Shown here one piece after another: positions 6,720 to 14,272 of a stretch of 22,961 nt of DNA. Every line of letters starts with the position of its first letter. The stretch's first letter is position 1. Both the position numbers and the translations under genes were made by a program. Location: positions 1 through 22,961 of IMG/VR virus record IMGVR_UViG_3300021137_000107, one strand, 5' to 3'. Source of the stretch: a virus. The notes under the pieces were generated by a model. The model saw only the letters and a list, made by a program, of their open reading frames with translations, was not told the origin of the DNA and searched no databases.

Positions 6720-7220
6720 TTAGTTGATGCCGATAACGGTGATGTGGGCGTAGGCGACAGTCATGGAGGCGCTGCCGCCGGTCTTTGCGAAAAGGTAGAG
6801 GCTAAAGGGCTGGGTGTCGGGGGCGTTGTAGATGAACGAGCCCGAGAACGATGCGGCCTGTGTCGCCTTTGTGAAGCCAATCTGGTAATCCATGATGAGT
6901 GGGGAGGGGGTCAGGGTCGGGTCTGGGTTGAGACTGAGAGCGGCGTAGACCTGCGTGTCTGCCGAGGGCAGGGAACTGGTCTCGCCGAAGTTGAACAGGA
7001 TGAGGTAGCGCAGGAAGCCAGCAGGCGCAGTGTTTGGGCCGGTGTAGGTGGCGATGCTTGTTAGTGCACCGAGGTTGGTGTAGTTCGTGGTGACACTTTT
7101 GCCCGTGTTGCTCGGCGTGCCGCTATCCCACGCCCCACCCTGTCGCCAGAAAGAAGCGTCTGAGCCGTCGCCCAGTGAGGTCAGTGATGAGCCGAAGTTC
7201 GAGGAGTTCTTTATGACCAT
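6720..7220 (-). CDS. small beta-rich minor tail protein
   Basis: A 166-residue protein without membrane segments or signal peptide, rich in Ser, Thr, Gly and aromatic residues (SFWRQGGAWDSG, LRYLILFNFGET, GSFIYNAPDTQPFSLYLFAK). The alternating pattern suggests a beta sandwich such as a carbohydrate-binding or tail-tip accessory domain. Its ATG overlaps the hub gene stop as TAATG and I see no ribosome site of its own, so it is probably translated by reinitiation and kept in proportion to the hub. I do not recognise a family. The role as a hub-associated tail protein is inferred from this coupling. Confidence 0.68.
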   Translation of the reverse strand: MVIKNSSNFGSSLTSLGDGSDASFWRQGGAWDSGTPSNTGKSVTTNYTNLGALTSIATYTGPNTAPAGFLRYLILFNFGETSSLPSADTQVYAALSLNPDPTLTPSPLIMDYQIGFTKATQAASFSGSFIYNAPDTQPFSLYLFAKTGGSASMTVAYAHITVIGIN

Positions 7221-9589
7221 TAGTTGTGTACCGGATAGGGGTCGAGGACGAATGAGGAGTGCCAGGTGCCAGGGTCAGCCACGAAGTCGTGCGTGATGCT
7301 CTCGATGACCATGCGAGCACTAATAGCGTTCGCTCCCGAGGCGTTAGGCATCGTGCGCTGGAACGAGATGATGTCCCCGAGCCCTGCGCTCAGCATTGAA
7401 GGCAAGTTTGTTCCGTTGCCGGTCTCGCTCATGAGGGTGACGTTGTTCACTCTCCAGAGGGGCTGGCGGTAGAGGTAGCCGAGGAAGTAGGCGGTGCTCA
7501 GAGCGTCGGCGAGCGAGGTGGAGACGGTCGCACTCTTGCTCAGGGTGGAGAAGCCCCATCGAGCCTCGGCGGTCACGTTCTCGTAGATCTGGTCCGTGCC
7601 CGATTGCGGGGTAATCCGAACAGTCGTCCATGTGTCAGCGTCGTCGAAGATGACCTCAGCCGAGGGGCCGTCGTAGTGCAGGGCTCCTCCGCTTGCCGTG
7701 TCGCTCCAAGTGTAGGACGATGCGGCCGAACTCGGGAGCCACATCCAGTAATAACCCAGAGCAGGCGTGCCGCCTGTCCACCCTGCGGAGAACGTCAGCG
7801 TTGTCGCTGTGTTGGACGTGACAATCGCCGAAGACGTGCCGGAGTTGAGGATGACCCCGACCCACTGGTTCGTTGTCCACGATTGCGTGCTGTCGGTGAG
7901 AGTGGTTGCCGTGACCGCCGTTGCGGTTCCAGCGTTCCATGTTCCGAAGTAGTTCTGCGTGTCGAAGCGGAAGTAGCCGTCTGGTTGCTGGTAGAACGAG
8001 CCTAAGTCCGTGTCTGTGGCCTGCTGGATGAGATCTAGGGCGGTTGAGCCAGTGACGGGAGAATCCCAGTAGTAGGGCTCTACAGAGGCGTAGCCGTTCA
8101 CGGACGAGCCGTAGGTGTAGGCGTAGGCGGTCTGATAGGCAGAGCCGACTAGGTAGTTCGAGACGCTGAGCGTGCAAGTCGAGGACAGGCCGCCGTCGTT
8201 GTTGATGGTTCCCCAGCCTGCGAGGACGAGCACCTCGGCGATGCGGTCGCCCGAGAGCACCTTGTTCGAGGTGACGGGGTAGCCCTTTTGGAGCATCGTG
8301 CCTGCGGTGTATCGCTGCTGAATCTGCGCCTGCGGAATAGAGACGACGTTGGAGATGACAATCTCGTCCACCTGCCCGTTGAAGGTGACGTTAGTGCCGC
8401 TCGCTCCGATGTTCAGGTTGCCCGACGTGCTCAGCGACGAGGCGGTCAGCCCCGTGATGGCGGTGAAGGTGCCGTCACAGTAGAGGTAGGTAGTCGTGCC
8501 GACCACGACGAGCCCGACGTGGTGCCAGTAGCCGTCATTGACTGCGATTCCCGAGGAGACGGAGAGGGCCAGAGTGGTCACGCCGGTCCACGCTTCGAGC
8601 TGCCCCGAGGTGCCGACACGAATCTGCACGGTGGTCGAGCCACCACTGACTAACTGAGTGACGGCTTGCCCGTTGGTCTGCTGACCAAGAATCCAGAAGT
8701 CGAGGCTACCGATGCCGGACTGCGCAGGGAGTTTGATGTACCCTGCGCCCTGGTTCGATGCGCCCGAGAGGTCTGCGCAGCCGTTCGTGTCGTAGATCAA
8801 CACGCCGTGCTGAGGGTACGAGACCTGCCCGACGAAGGTTCCATTAGCGGCGCTCGAGGTCAGGTCGTAGACGGTCGTGTTATAGGCCACGCCTGCGCCG
8901 GTAGAGGTGTAGGGAGCGGTGACGGAGACGGTGAACGAGTTCGCCGAGATTGCCGTGACAGTGGCGTTCGAGACGTTGAGCGCCTGATTGCCCCCGAGCC
9001 CTGAGACGGTCACGTTGTCCCCGACCTTGAAGGCGTTGCTCGTGCAGTAGTAGGTGACGGTCGAGCCACTGCCGACTGCCGAGGTGACGACGGTGCTGGA
9101 GTAGTTAGAGCACCGATACCAGTTCTTCGTGGCGGCTGAGTTGGCGTAGGTCTGCCAGAATGAGGGGCGGTAGAGGTACTTGAGGCTCAGGTACTTCGTC
9201 AGGTCGGTGGCTTCGATGTCGAGGTCCGAGTTGAGTTGGTCCCCGACCTTCTCTCGGATGGTGTCAATTACGCCCAGGTAGACAGGGTAGGTATTGCCAG
9301 CCCACGTTGCTTGAATTGCCACCGGCATCCGAGGGGCGATTTGATGCGTGTTGTTGAAGAAGCCGTCTCGGTTGTTGAGCGTCATCTTCAGCGTCGCCGC
9401 TTCGACACGATCGAGGTAGTGCTGCTTGCCGGTGCGAGTAGAGAAGTCTCGGACGTACTTGCCTACATAGGTCCAGTTCGCGTCAGATTGTTGCGAAGAT
9501 GGGAGGGCGTGGTAGGGGAAGGTTGCGAGGTTGGTGATGCCGAAGCCAATCCACACGTCGATGACTGGAAGCGATGCGATGGTGGTCAT
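7220..9589 (-). CDS. Dit/hub-like minor tail protein with inserted LamG domain
   Basis: A 789-residue protein. Residues 40-135 match the distal-tail/hub pattern of actinobacterial phages (VRDFSTRTGKQHYLDRVEA, LNNRDGFFN, PRMPVAIQATW, PVYLGVIDTI, DLDIEATDLTKYL). Residues 175-232 are an inserted beta module (FKVGDNVTVSGLGG). Residues 245-430 are a LamG/ConA-like lectin fold (DGYWHHVGLVVVG, YLYCDGT, FNGQVDEIVISN). Residues 553-617 are another module (TATTLTDSTQSWTTNQWVG). The scaffold resumes to the C-terminus. It likely forms the tail tip where tube and fibres meet, with the inserted modules touching the host surface. The start overlaps the upstream stop (ATGA) with GGAGG five bases before it. 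Confidence 0.82.
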   Translation of the reverse strand: MTTIASLPVIDVWIGFGITNLATFPYHALPSSQQSDANWTYVGKYVRDFSTRTGKQHYLDRVEAATLKMTLNNRDGFFNNTHQIAPRMPVAIQATWAGNTYPVYLGVIDTIREKVGDQLNSDLDIEATDLTKYLSLKYLYRPSFWQTYANSAATKNWYRCSNYSSTVVTSAVGSGSTVTYYCTSNAFKVGDNVTVSGLGGNQALNVSNATVTAISANSFTVSVTAPYTSTGAGVAYNTTVYDLTSSAANGTFVGQVSYPQHGVLIYDTNGCADLSGASNQGAGYIKLPAQSGIGSLDFWILGQQTNGQAVTQLVSGGSTTVQIRVGTSGQLEAWTGVTTLALSVSSGIAVNDGYWHHVGLVVVGTTTYLYCDGTFTAITGLTASSLSTSGNLNIGASGTNVTFNGQVDEIVISNVVSIPQAQIQQRYTAGTMLQKGYPVTSNKVLSGDRIAEVLVLAGWGTINNDGGLSSTCTLSVSNYLVGSAYQTAYAYTYGSSVNGYASVEPYYWDSPVTGSTALDLIQQATDTDLGSFYQQPDGYFRFDTQNYFGTWNAGTATAVTATTLTDSTQSWTTNQWVGVILNSGTSSAIVTSNTATTLTFSAGWTGGTPALGYYWMWLPSSAASSYTWSDTASGGALHYDGPSAEVIFDDADTWTTVRITPQSGTDQIYENVTAEARWGFSTLSKSATVSTSLADALSTAYFLGYLYRQPLWRVNNVTLMSETGNGTNLPSMLSAGLGDIISFQRTMPNASGANAISARMVIESITHDFVADPGTWHSSFVLDPYPVHN

Positions 9590-9810
9590 CGGAGCCTCCG
9601 CTTCGTCGTAGGTGCTGGCTTCTGCTGCTGAGCCGTGTGTCCGTACAGGTTCCCCATCGAGCGTACCTGTTTAGTCTGCGAGATGCGGATGGCCTCAGCG
9701 ACGGCCTTGATGAAGGCAGGGTTGGAGACGAGGGCGGCAGCGATTGAGTTGATGTCGATGTTGATGTTCCACGTCTCGTTGATGCCGAGATTGTTATCGA
9801 ACGTCGGCAT
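9586..9810 (-). CDS. small protein following the tape measure
   Basis: A 74-residue protein: INETWNINIDINSIAAALV, then a helical NPAFIKAVAEAIR and a basic Lys/Arg-rich end (PTTKRRLR). Its ATG overlaps the tape measure stop by one base (TAATG) and only a weak GGTAAG-like site precedes it, so coupling is likely. Its own stop overlaps the hub start (ATGA). Small proteins are common at this position in actinobacterial phages, but I do not recognise a defined function. It may help the tape measure or the hub assemble. Confidence 0.7.
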   Translation of the reverse strand: MPTFDNNLGINETWNINIDINSIAAALVSNPAFIKAVAEAIRISQTKQVRSMGNLYGHTAQQQKPAPTTKRRLR

Positions 9811-11441
9811 TACTTACCCATCGACCCGTGATGACCGACGTTCACGTTCACGACTGATTTGCCTCGTGGATAGCCAGGTGAGTTGGGGCTGTAGTTGCGT
9901 CCTCCACCTGCTGAGGTGCTAATTGGGTTGGGGCCGATGATAGGCAGCGTGGGGATAGGGGCGAAGGCGAAGAATGGGTTGATTTTGTTCAGCGCACTAG
10001 AGAGCGTGTTCACCGTCAAAGCAGCGATGTCGTAGCCTCCGGCGATTTTGTTCTTCTGCCACTCGGCGCTGGCCTTGTCGAACGACGCTTGAGTCGGCTT
10101 TCCGAGGTTCCATGCAGTAAGTGCCCCGAGAACACCAGTGGCGACGGCTGCACCAATCACGGCGGCGGTTCCCTCAGCAACTGCGACACCGAACGCTTCA
10201 GCGATGGCGACACCGATGCTGGCGACCTTCAGGCTCAGCGCACCAGCGAGGGCGGCGGCGAATACTTGCCCCATGCCCTTCAGAGTAGACGGGTGCTTTG
10301 AGAGGTAGTCCATCGAGCCGGTGATGATGTTGGCAGCGTCCTTGACGTAGGGGAGCAGGGTCAGGCCGAACTTTGTGGCGCTGTTCTGTAGGCGAATCTC
10401 AATCTGCTTCATCTGGAAGTTCAGTTGGCTTGTCACGTCCTTGAAGTTCGCCCCTAGTGCCCCTCCTGTGGAGCCTTGCAGGTTCTTGTTAGCGTCGGCG
10501 ACTTGGTTCAGGTTCTTAGCGAGGGTCGAGACGAGACCGATGGAGGCAGGGCCGAACGTGTCCTTGATCAGCGTGTTCATGGGGATGCCGGTCTTGCGTG
10601 ACTGCGTCTCCAGCATCTTCAGCACGTCCACGAGGCCAGTGCCAGGCTTGCGAGCGGTGGCGGCAAGTGTCTCGGCGTTGAGCCCTAGTCCCTTGAGTTG
10701 CTTCGCCGAGGCAGAGGTGGGGTTCTCAATCTTCTCTAGACCCGTTGCGAGCGAGGTGTAAGCCTTCGCAGTACCGAAGCCAGCCTGAGACGCTACGGAC
10801 GAAACTGAGGCCATCTCAGCGAGGTTTAGGCCAGCAGCAGCGAGTGCGCCTCCGACCTTGCCACTGAGCACGCCGGTCAGTTGCTCCAGCGATCCGACAT
10901 GACTCTTGTTCGCTTGCACGAGCAGGTCAGAGATGGCAGCAACGCTCATCCCCCGAGCGATTTGCAGGCGCTGGATGGCGACGACGGACTGAGTGGTCGA
11001 GACCACATCCCCACCCGTGATGGCTGAGGCCTTCGCTGCGGCGTTCACGAGGTCGTAGGCAGCCTTGCCTCGATAGCCAGCCTTCTCCACCTGGAGGAAG
11101 GCGTTGCCGATGTTGTCCGACGAGATGGCGGTCTGGCTCGAGATGTTTAGGATGCTCTTCTTGAGCGAGTCCACTTCAGCAGACGTTGCGCCCGACTGGT
11201 TCTGAATCTTGTCGAGGACATCGTTGAACTTGAGAGCCTGATCCACTGCGTAGCCAGCGATTGCCCCTCCGAGACCGATGACGGCGGTGGAGGCTTTGCT
11301 GGCGAACTTGTTGAACTTGGTTGAGGAGGCTTCGGCGGCGAGGCCGAACTTGCCCATCTTCTCCTCAGCCTCGGTCATCTTCGCCATGTATTCTTTCGTG
11401 TCAGCGAACAAAGTTGCTATAATTGGATTTAGCAATCCCAT
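9810..11441 (-). CDS. tail tape measure protein
   Basis: A 543-residue protein, mostly alpha-helical and Ala-rich. Residues 1-60 carry charged helices (KMTEAEEKMGKFGLAAEA). Residues 80-360 match the phage minor tail / TP901 tape measure core (SSDNIGNAFLQVEKAGY, STTQSVVAIQRLQ, EQLTGVLSGKVG, LKDTFGPASIGLV style). A hydrophobic, Ala/Gly-rich region at about 395-450 could insert into or cross the host membrane during DNA entry. The last 70 residues are Pro/Gly/Asn-rich. At about 0.15 nm per residue the tail would be near 80 nm, which is short for a siphovirus. AGGAG lies five bases before the ATG and the gene starts two bases after the preceding stop. Confidence 0.9.
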   Translation of the reverse strand: MGLLNPIIATLFADTKEYMAKMTEAEEKMGKFGLAAEASSTKFNKFASKASTAVIGLGGAIAGYAVDQALKFNDVLDKIQNQSGATSAEVDSLKKSILNISSQTAISSDNIGNAFLQVEKAGYRGKAAYDLVNAAAKASAITGGDVVSTTQSVVAIQRLQIARGMSVAAISDLLVQANKSHVGSLEQLTGVLSGKVGGALAAAGLNLAEMASVSSVASQAGFGTAKAYTSLATGLEKIENPTSASAKQLKGLGLNAETLAATARKPGTGLVDVLKMLETQSRKTGIPMNTLIKDTFGPASIGLVSTLAKNLNQVADANKNLQGSTGGALGANFKDVTSQLNFQMKQIEIRLQNSATKFGLTLLPYVKDAANIITGSMDYLSKHPSTLKGMGQVFAAALAGALSLKVASIGVAIAEAFGVAVAEGTAAVIGAAVATGVLGALTAWNLGKPTQASFDKASAEWQKNKIAGGYDIAALTVNTLSSALNKINPFFAFAPIPTLPIIGPNPISTSAGGGRNYSPNSPGYPRGKSVVNVNVGHHGSMGK

Positions 11442-11443
11442 GA

Positions 11444-11905
11444 TTACTCCTGAGCCTGATTGAAGAGACGGTGGGCGAGTGCGTTGAGGCGCTCTGATGC
11501 GTTTTCCACGCCCATCGCCATGAAGGGGAAGGCTGGCGCAGAGATGAAGCGTGTGCCGAACTCGACGAAGGGTGCGTAGTCCATCGAGGGGCCGGTGCCG
11601 GACTCCCAGCCCTTGCCCGACTGCCGGACGTACTTGCGAGAGATTGAGCTGCGCAGGTTGCCGGTGCGGATGGTGGGGTTAGGGCGCTGGGCTTTGTAGG
11701 GGCCGGTGCCCTTGTAGTAGACGTGGCCTGACTTGGAGACGGTGCGAGAGCCACCAGGACGGGCCCTGAACTGCTCCTTAGCACTATCGCCGATGATGTC
11801 GGCTCCCTCGGTGACGAATTGACGAGCGGCGAGGCTCATCTTCTCCATGTCACGCTTGAGTTGGTCGTTGAACTCGGGGATTCCTGAGACGATTACCCTA
11901 GCCAC
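11444..11905 (-). CDS. HK97 gp10-like tail/neck completion protein
   Basis: A 153-residue protein of the HK97 gp10-like family. The signature is RTGNLRSSI, then MDYAPFVEFGTRFISAPAFPFM. Family members act as connector or tail completion proteins at the head-tail neck. I chose the GTG at 11905 because AGAGAGG lies six bases before it; an in-frame TTG at 11911 would sit directly on that site. The start overlaps the stop of the frameshifted chaperone by eight bases. It is unusual that this gene lies between the tail chaperones and the tape measure, since in HK97-like genomes it normally precedes the tail tube gene. Confidence 0.82.
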   Translation of the reverse strand: MARVIVSGIPEFNDQLKRDMEKMSLAARQFVTEGADIIGDSAKEQFRARPGGSRTVSKSGHVYYKGTGPYKAQRPNPTIRTGNLRSSISRKYVRQSGKGWESGTGPSMDYAPFVEFGTRFISAPAFPFMAMGVENASERLNALAHRLFNQAQE

Positions 11906-12487
11906 GCTCAACCTCTCTAAAGACTTGATCTATTGCCAGCAGCCAGTCCGTCACCTGCCGAGGCTGGTCGAGGAACTCCTCGTGCGAGCCTCCGAGGGCT
12001 TTGCGGAAGCGGTACTCACGAGTAAAGTCGGACAGTTCAGCGTCCACCTCAGTCGTCTTGCCCTCGAGCGCCGCCTTTAGTTTGCCGAGGCGACGGTAGG
12101 GGCTTTTGGGTCGGTGTCAGGCTCCGTGTTGATGCCTGCGCCGTTGAACTCATTACCACATCCCTCAGCGAGTGCGTCGAACGTGGCCTTAGGCAGGTCG
12201 AGCACCGACTCAAGGGTTGGCAGGTCGCCCAGCGTCCACTGCTTGACGAGCCCGACGATGAGCTCAGCCTGGTAAGCGTCCATCGCCTTCACCTGGTCAT
12301 CCGACAGCGTGCTGTACGCTCCCCACGTCTCTGGCTTCGTGTCATCGAATCCGAGGGAGGCGAGGTGTGCAGCAACACTGGCGGCTGACAGGTACGCCCG
12401 AGAGATGGAGCGAGTTGTGCGCTCGCTGATTTCGTCTCGGGAGGCGATGACTGCTGACTGGTTGTTGGGTAGTTGGATGATTGGCAT
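11898..12487 (-). CDS. tail assembly chaperone G-T, -1 frameshift product
   Basis: The product is read from the ATG at 12487 to the AAA codon at 12106-12104, slips back one base, and continues to a TAG at 11898-11900, giving 128 + 68 = 196 residues. The added part starts SPYRRLGKLKAALEG and continues with a clean helical, charged sequence (SDFTREYRFRKALGG, QVTDWLLAIDQVFREVERG) and no stop, right up to the next gene. The organisation equals lambda G/G-T and its many siphovirus counterparts, where the long form binds the tape measure and recruits tail tube subunits. The shift site is a canonical heptamer in the required frame and the tape measure gene is close downstream, so confidence is high. 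Confidence 0.88.
12077..12487 (-). CDS. tail assembly chaperone G, unshifted product
   Basis: A 136-residue protein starting MPIIQLPNNQSAVIASRDEI, with an AAGGGG six bases before the ATG. It is acidic and helical (ISRAYLSAASVAAHLASLGF, QAELIVGLVKQW) and ends in a Pro/Thr/Ala-rich tail. It directly follows the major tail protein gene and carries the slippery heptamer 8 codons before its stop. These features identify it as the abundant short tail assembly chaperone, a cytoplasmic protein absent from the mature virion. ALPT-rich end residues are replaced by the T domain in the frameshifted form. Confidence 0.87.
   Translation of the reverse strand: MPIIQLPNNQSAVIASRDEISERTTRSISRAYLSAASVAAHLASLGFDDTKPETWGAYSTLSDDQVKAMDAYQAELIVGLVKQWTLGDLPTLESVLDLPKATFDALAEGCGNEFNGAGINTEPDTDPKAPTVASAN
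12104..12110 (-). promoter_or_regulatory. -1 ribosomal frameshift site C CCA AAA
   Basis: On the minus strand the seven bases CCCAAAA lie in the frame C CCA AAA of the chaperone gene, fitting X XXY YYZ. The -1 frame is open for 68 codons. A possible stimulatory stem, CGCCT (12092-12088) with AGGCG (12076-12072), begins 11 bases downstream; the stem is short and less certain than the heptamer. Confidence 0.85.
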
Positions 12488-12506
12488 TGTTCCCCTTCTT
12501 TCTTGC

Positions 12507-13511
12507 TTAGTAGGCGGCGGACTGTCCGTTGATGGTGACTACCTTGATGGGCGAGTAGCCGGTGGCAGCGTCGGTGGCGTTGGCGTTGGCGGTGAACTCC
12601 ACCTCAATCTCGGTGAACTCTTTGCCTCGGGTGCGCTTGACGCTGTGGAACTGCGCAGTCGTCATGGTCAGGGCCACTGAGTGCTGGGTGCCACCAGAAG
12701 CGTCGTTGGGGTCGGTCAGCGTGATGACGACGGCCTGAGGCGAACGGGTGAGACCGTAGGCGCTCGAGCCGGTGGTGAACACGTCAGCGTTCGTAGCCAC
12801 GACGAACGTGAACTTGCCGGTGACTTCGATGGGGCCAGCGAACAGGTCGTAAGGGGCCTGCGTGCCGAGGGTGTAGATCGCCTGCGTCTTGCGGTTGATG
12901 GTCAGGTCGCCGGTGGTGACGTTGGTGTACGTCGTGCCACCGATGGAGACCGTCGTGTCCCATGCCGGAATCAGGTGCTCTGAGCTCAGGCTCTGCGAGG
13001 CGAAGACGGTGGGCGCTGAGGTGTAAGAGGTGTAGGGGTTCGCTAGGTACTTGATGGTGGCCTCGGCTGCGGCTTCTGCTCCGAAGGTTAGGGCGAGCGA
13101 GTCAGCCTGCGATGCGGTGGTGGTGAAGTAGTTCGCACCGTCGAAGTCGAGGATGGAGTAGGTGGGGGGCTGCGAGCCGGTTGAGGCTGAGTTGAGCACC
13201 TTGATGGTGTGGGTGTAGGCGGTCGAGCCCGTCACCGTGTCAGCGCCACCGAGGATGGACTGAGCGAGCACGGGGAAGGTGTCGGCGAAGAGGTAGGACT
13301 TGAACTCGAACTCATCGTGACGGACACCCTGCACCTGGTCGTAGACCGTCGTGGGCGAGCCTCGGAAGGCTTCATCACGGAGGAACATCTGCTGAGGAGT
13401 GATCTGCGGAGTCGAGACCGGAATCCACGAAGGCGTGCCAGTCGTAGGCAGGGTGCCTGACGTGACTTCCTTGATGATTCCGAGATAACTATTGGCTGAA
13501 AGAAAGGGCAT
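12507..13511 (-). CDS. major tail tube protein
   Basis: A 334-residue beta-rich protein with no signal or membrane segments. It opens with MPFLSANSYLGIIKEVTSGT, a pattern typical of siphovirus tail tube proteins in actinobacterial phages. It continues with tube-fold strands (DEFEFKSYLFADTFPVLAQ, YTHTIKVLN, LTINRKTQAIYTLGTQAPYD, GKFTFVVATN) and a strand-rich C-terminus. It stacks as rings around the tape measure to form the tail tube. The position just before the chaperone pair is diagnostic. AAGGA lies about seven bases before the ATG. The length is at the larger end for the family, suggesting an added surface domain, although none stands out. Confidence 0.88.
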   Translation of the reverse strand: MPFLSANSYLGIIKEVTSGTLPTTGTPSWIPVSTPQITPQQMFLRDEAFRGSPTTVYDQVQGVRHDEFEFKSYLFADTFPVLAQSILGGADTVTGSTAYTHTIKVLNSASTGSQPPTYSILDFDGANYFTTTASQADSLALTFGAEAAAEATIKYLANPYTSYTSAPTVFASQSLSSEHLIPAWDTTVSIGGTTYTNVTTGDLTINRKTQAIYTLGTQAPYDLFAGPIEVTGKFTFVVATNADVFTTGSSAYGLTRSPQAVVITLTDPNDASGGTQHSVALTMTTAQFHSVKRTRGKEFTEIEVEFTANANATDAATGYSPIKVVTINGQSAAY

Positions 13512-13520
13512 CGCTAGTCC

Positions 13521-13736
13521 TTAGTTTGTAGGGGTAGAGGTTGGGTCGGCTTCGGGTGTTGCTGGCGCTACAGGGGCTTCTGGGGCGCTCTGCGTCGCTT
13601 CTGCGGCAGTCCAGCGTCCGTCGCTGGGGTCTGCGTCGAGGTCGTAGGTCTGACCAGGCTCGGCGACGAGCACCGCACCATTGACCACGATGTTCGGATA
13701 GGTGCGCTCTTCGCTGTCAGTGAACGTGAATTGCAT
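13521..13736 (-). CDS. small protein with Pro/Ala-rich tail
   Basis: A 71-residue protein. The ATG at 13736 is preceded by AAGGAG at four bases and lies eight bases after the previous stop; longer frames reaching upstream lie inside the tail terminator gene. The N-terminal 40 residues look folded (MQFTFTDSEERTYPNIVVNG, then EPGQTYDLDADPSDGRW). The rest is an acidic Ala/Pro/Thr-rich disordered tail. Small proteins of this kind, with a short beta N-terminus and an acidic tail, are common next to major capsid or tail tube genes. The function is unknown; an accessory or decoration role is possible. Confidence 0.72.
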   Translation of the reverse strand: MQFTFTDSEERTYPNIVVNGAVLVAEPGQTYDLDADPSDGRWTAAEATQSAPEAPVAPATPEADPTSTPTN

Positions 13737-13744
13737 GATGCTCC

Positions 13745-14272
13745 TTAGGAGATGTAAGAGTTGGAGTTGGTGATTTCGATGACCGTCACTCGCACAGTTG
13801 AAACTACCTGAGTGACGCTCGCTGAGCCGTTGATTTGCCGAGGGTAGTACGAGACGACATCGATGTCCTCGGCCTCGGGCGTGGTGCCTTCGCCCCACTG
13901 GAAGATGGGCCCCGAGCCTCCGCAGTTCTTCGATGCTCGGATGGCGTTGGTGAATGAGTCGAGGAAGGCTTCGGAGTCTGCGCCAGCGTCCTCGGTCTTT
14001 CGCTTTGAGCTGCGGAAGATGCAGGTGAAGACGACGGTGTAAGCGATCTTTTTGCCCCCACCCGTTGCGCCGGTCAGTTCGATGCGCTTCTCTCGTTGCG
14101 CTTCGATGTAGGGGTAGACGATGCAGCCGGTGGCGTGCCCTGGGTCTTCGTTGTCGTAGAACTCGCCCTCGGGGGTGAACTTCGCAGGGAAGGTCTTGAC
14201 GCTGGCGAGGTAGGTGATGCCGGCGTTGTTCAGGTAGTTCACGAATTGCGTGCGTACCGTCTCACGGCTCAC
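13745..14272 (-). CDS. probable tail terminator (gpU-like)
   Basis: A 175-residue protein with a GTG start at 14272 inside the stop of the adaptor gene (GTGA). The pattern is an N-terminal helix (ETVRTQFVNYLNNAGI), a beta core with a long strand pair (CIVYPYIEAQREKRIEL, KKIAYTVVFTCIFRSS), a central helix with many charges (DSEAFLDSFTNAIRAS) and a final strand (STVRVTVIEIT). This order matches tail terminator or minor tail U-like proteins, which cap the tube and join it to the neck. Position between adaptor and tail tube supports it. A head-closure (stopper) role is the main alternative, since no other candidate for either lies in this interval. Confidence 0.65.
   Translation of the reverse strand: MSRETVRTQFVNYLNNAGITYLASVKTFPAKFTPEGEFYDNEDPGHATGCIVYPYIEAQREKRIELTGATGGGKKIAYTVVFTCIFRSSKRKTEDAGADSEAFLDSFTNAIRASKNCGGSGPIFQWGEGTTPEAEDIDVVSYYPRQINGSASVTQVVSTVRVTVIEITNSNSYIS

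Noticed and set aside
11418-11423. TATAAT on the plus strand inside the tape measure start.
   Set aside because: No matching -35 element about 17 bases upstream, and no plus-strand gene follows; it falls in codons for the tape measure N-terminus.
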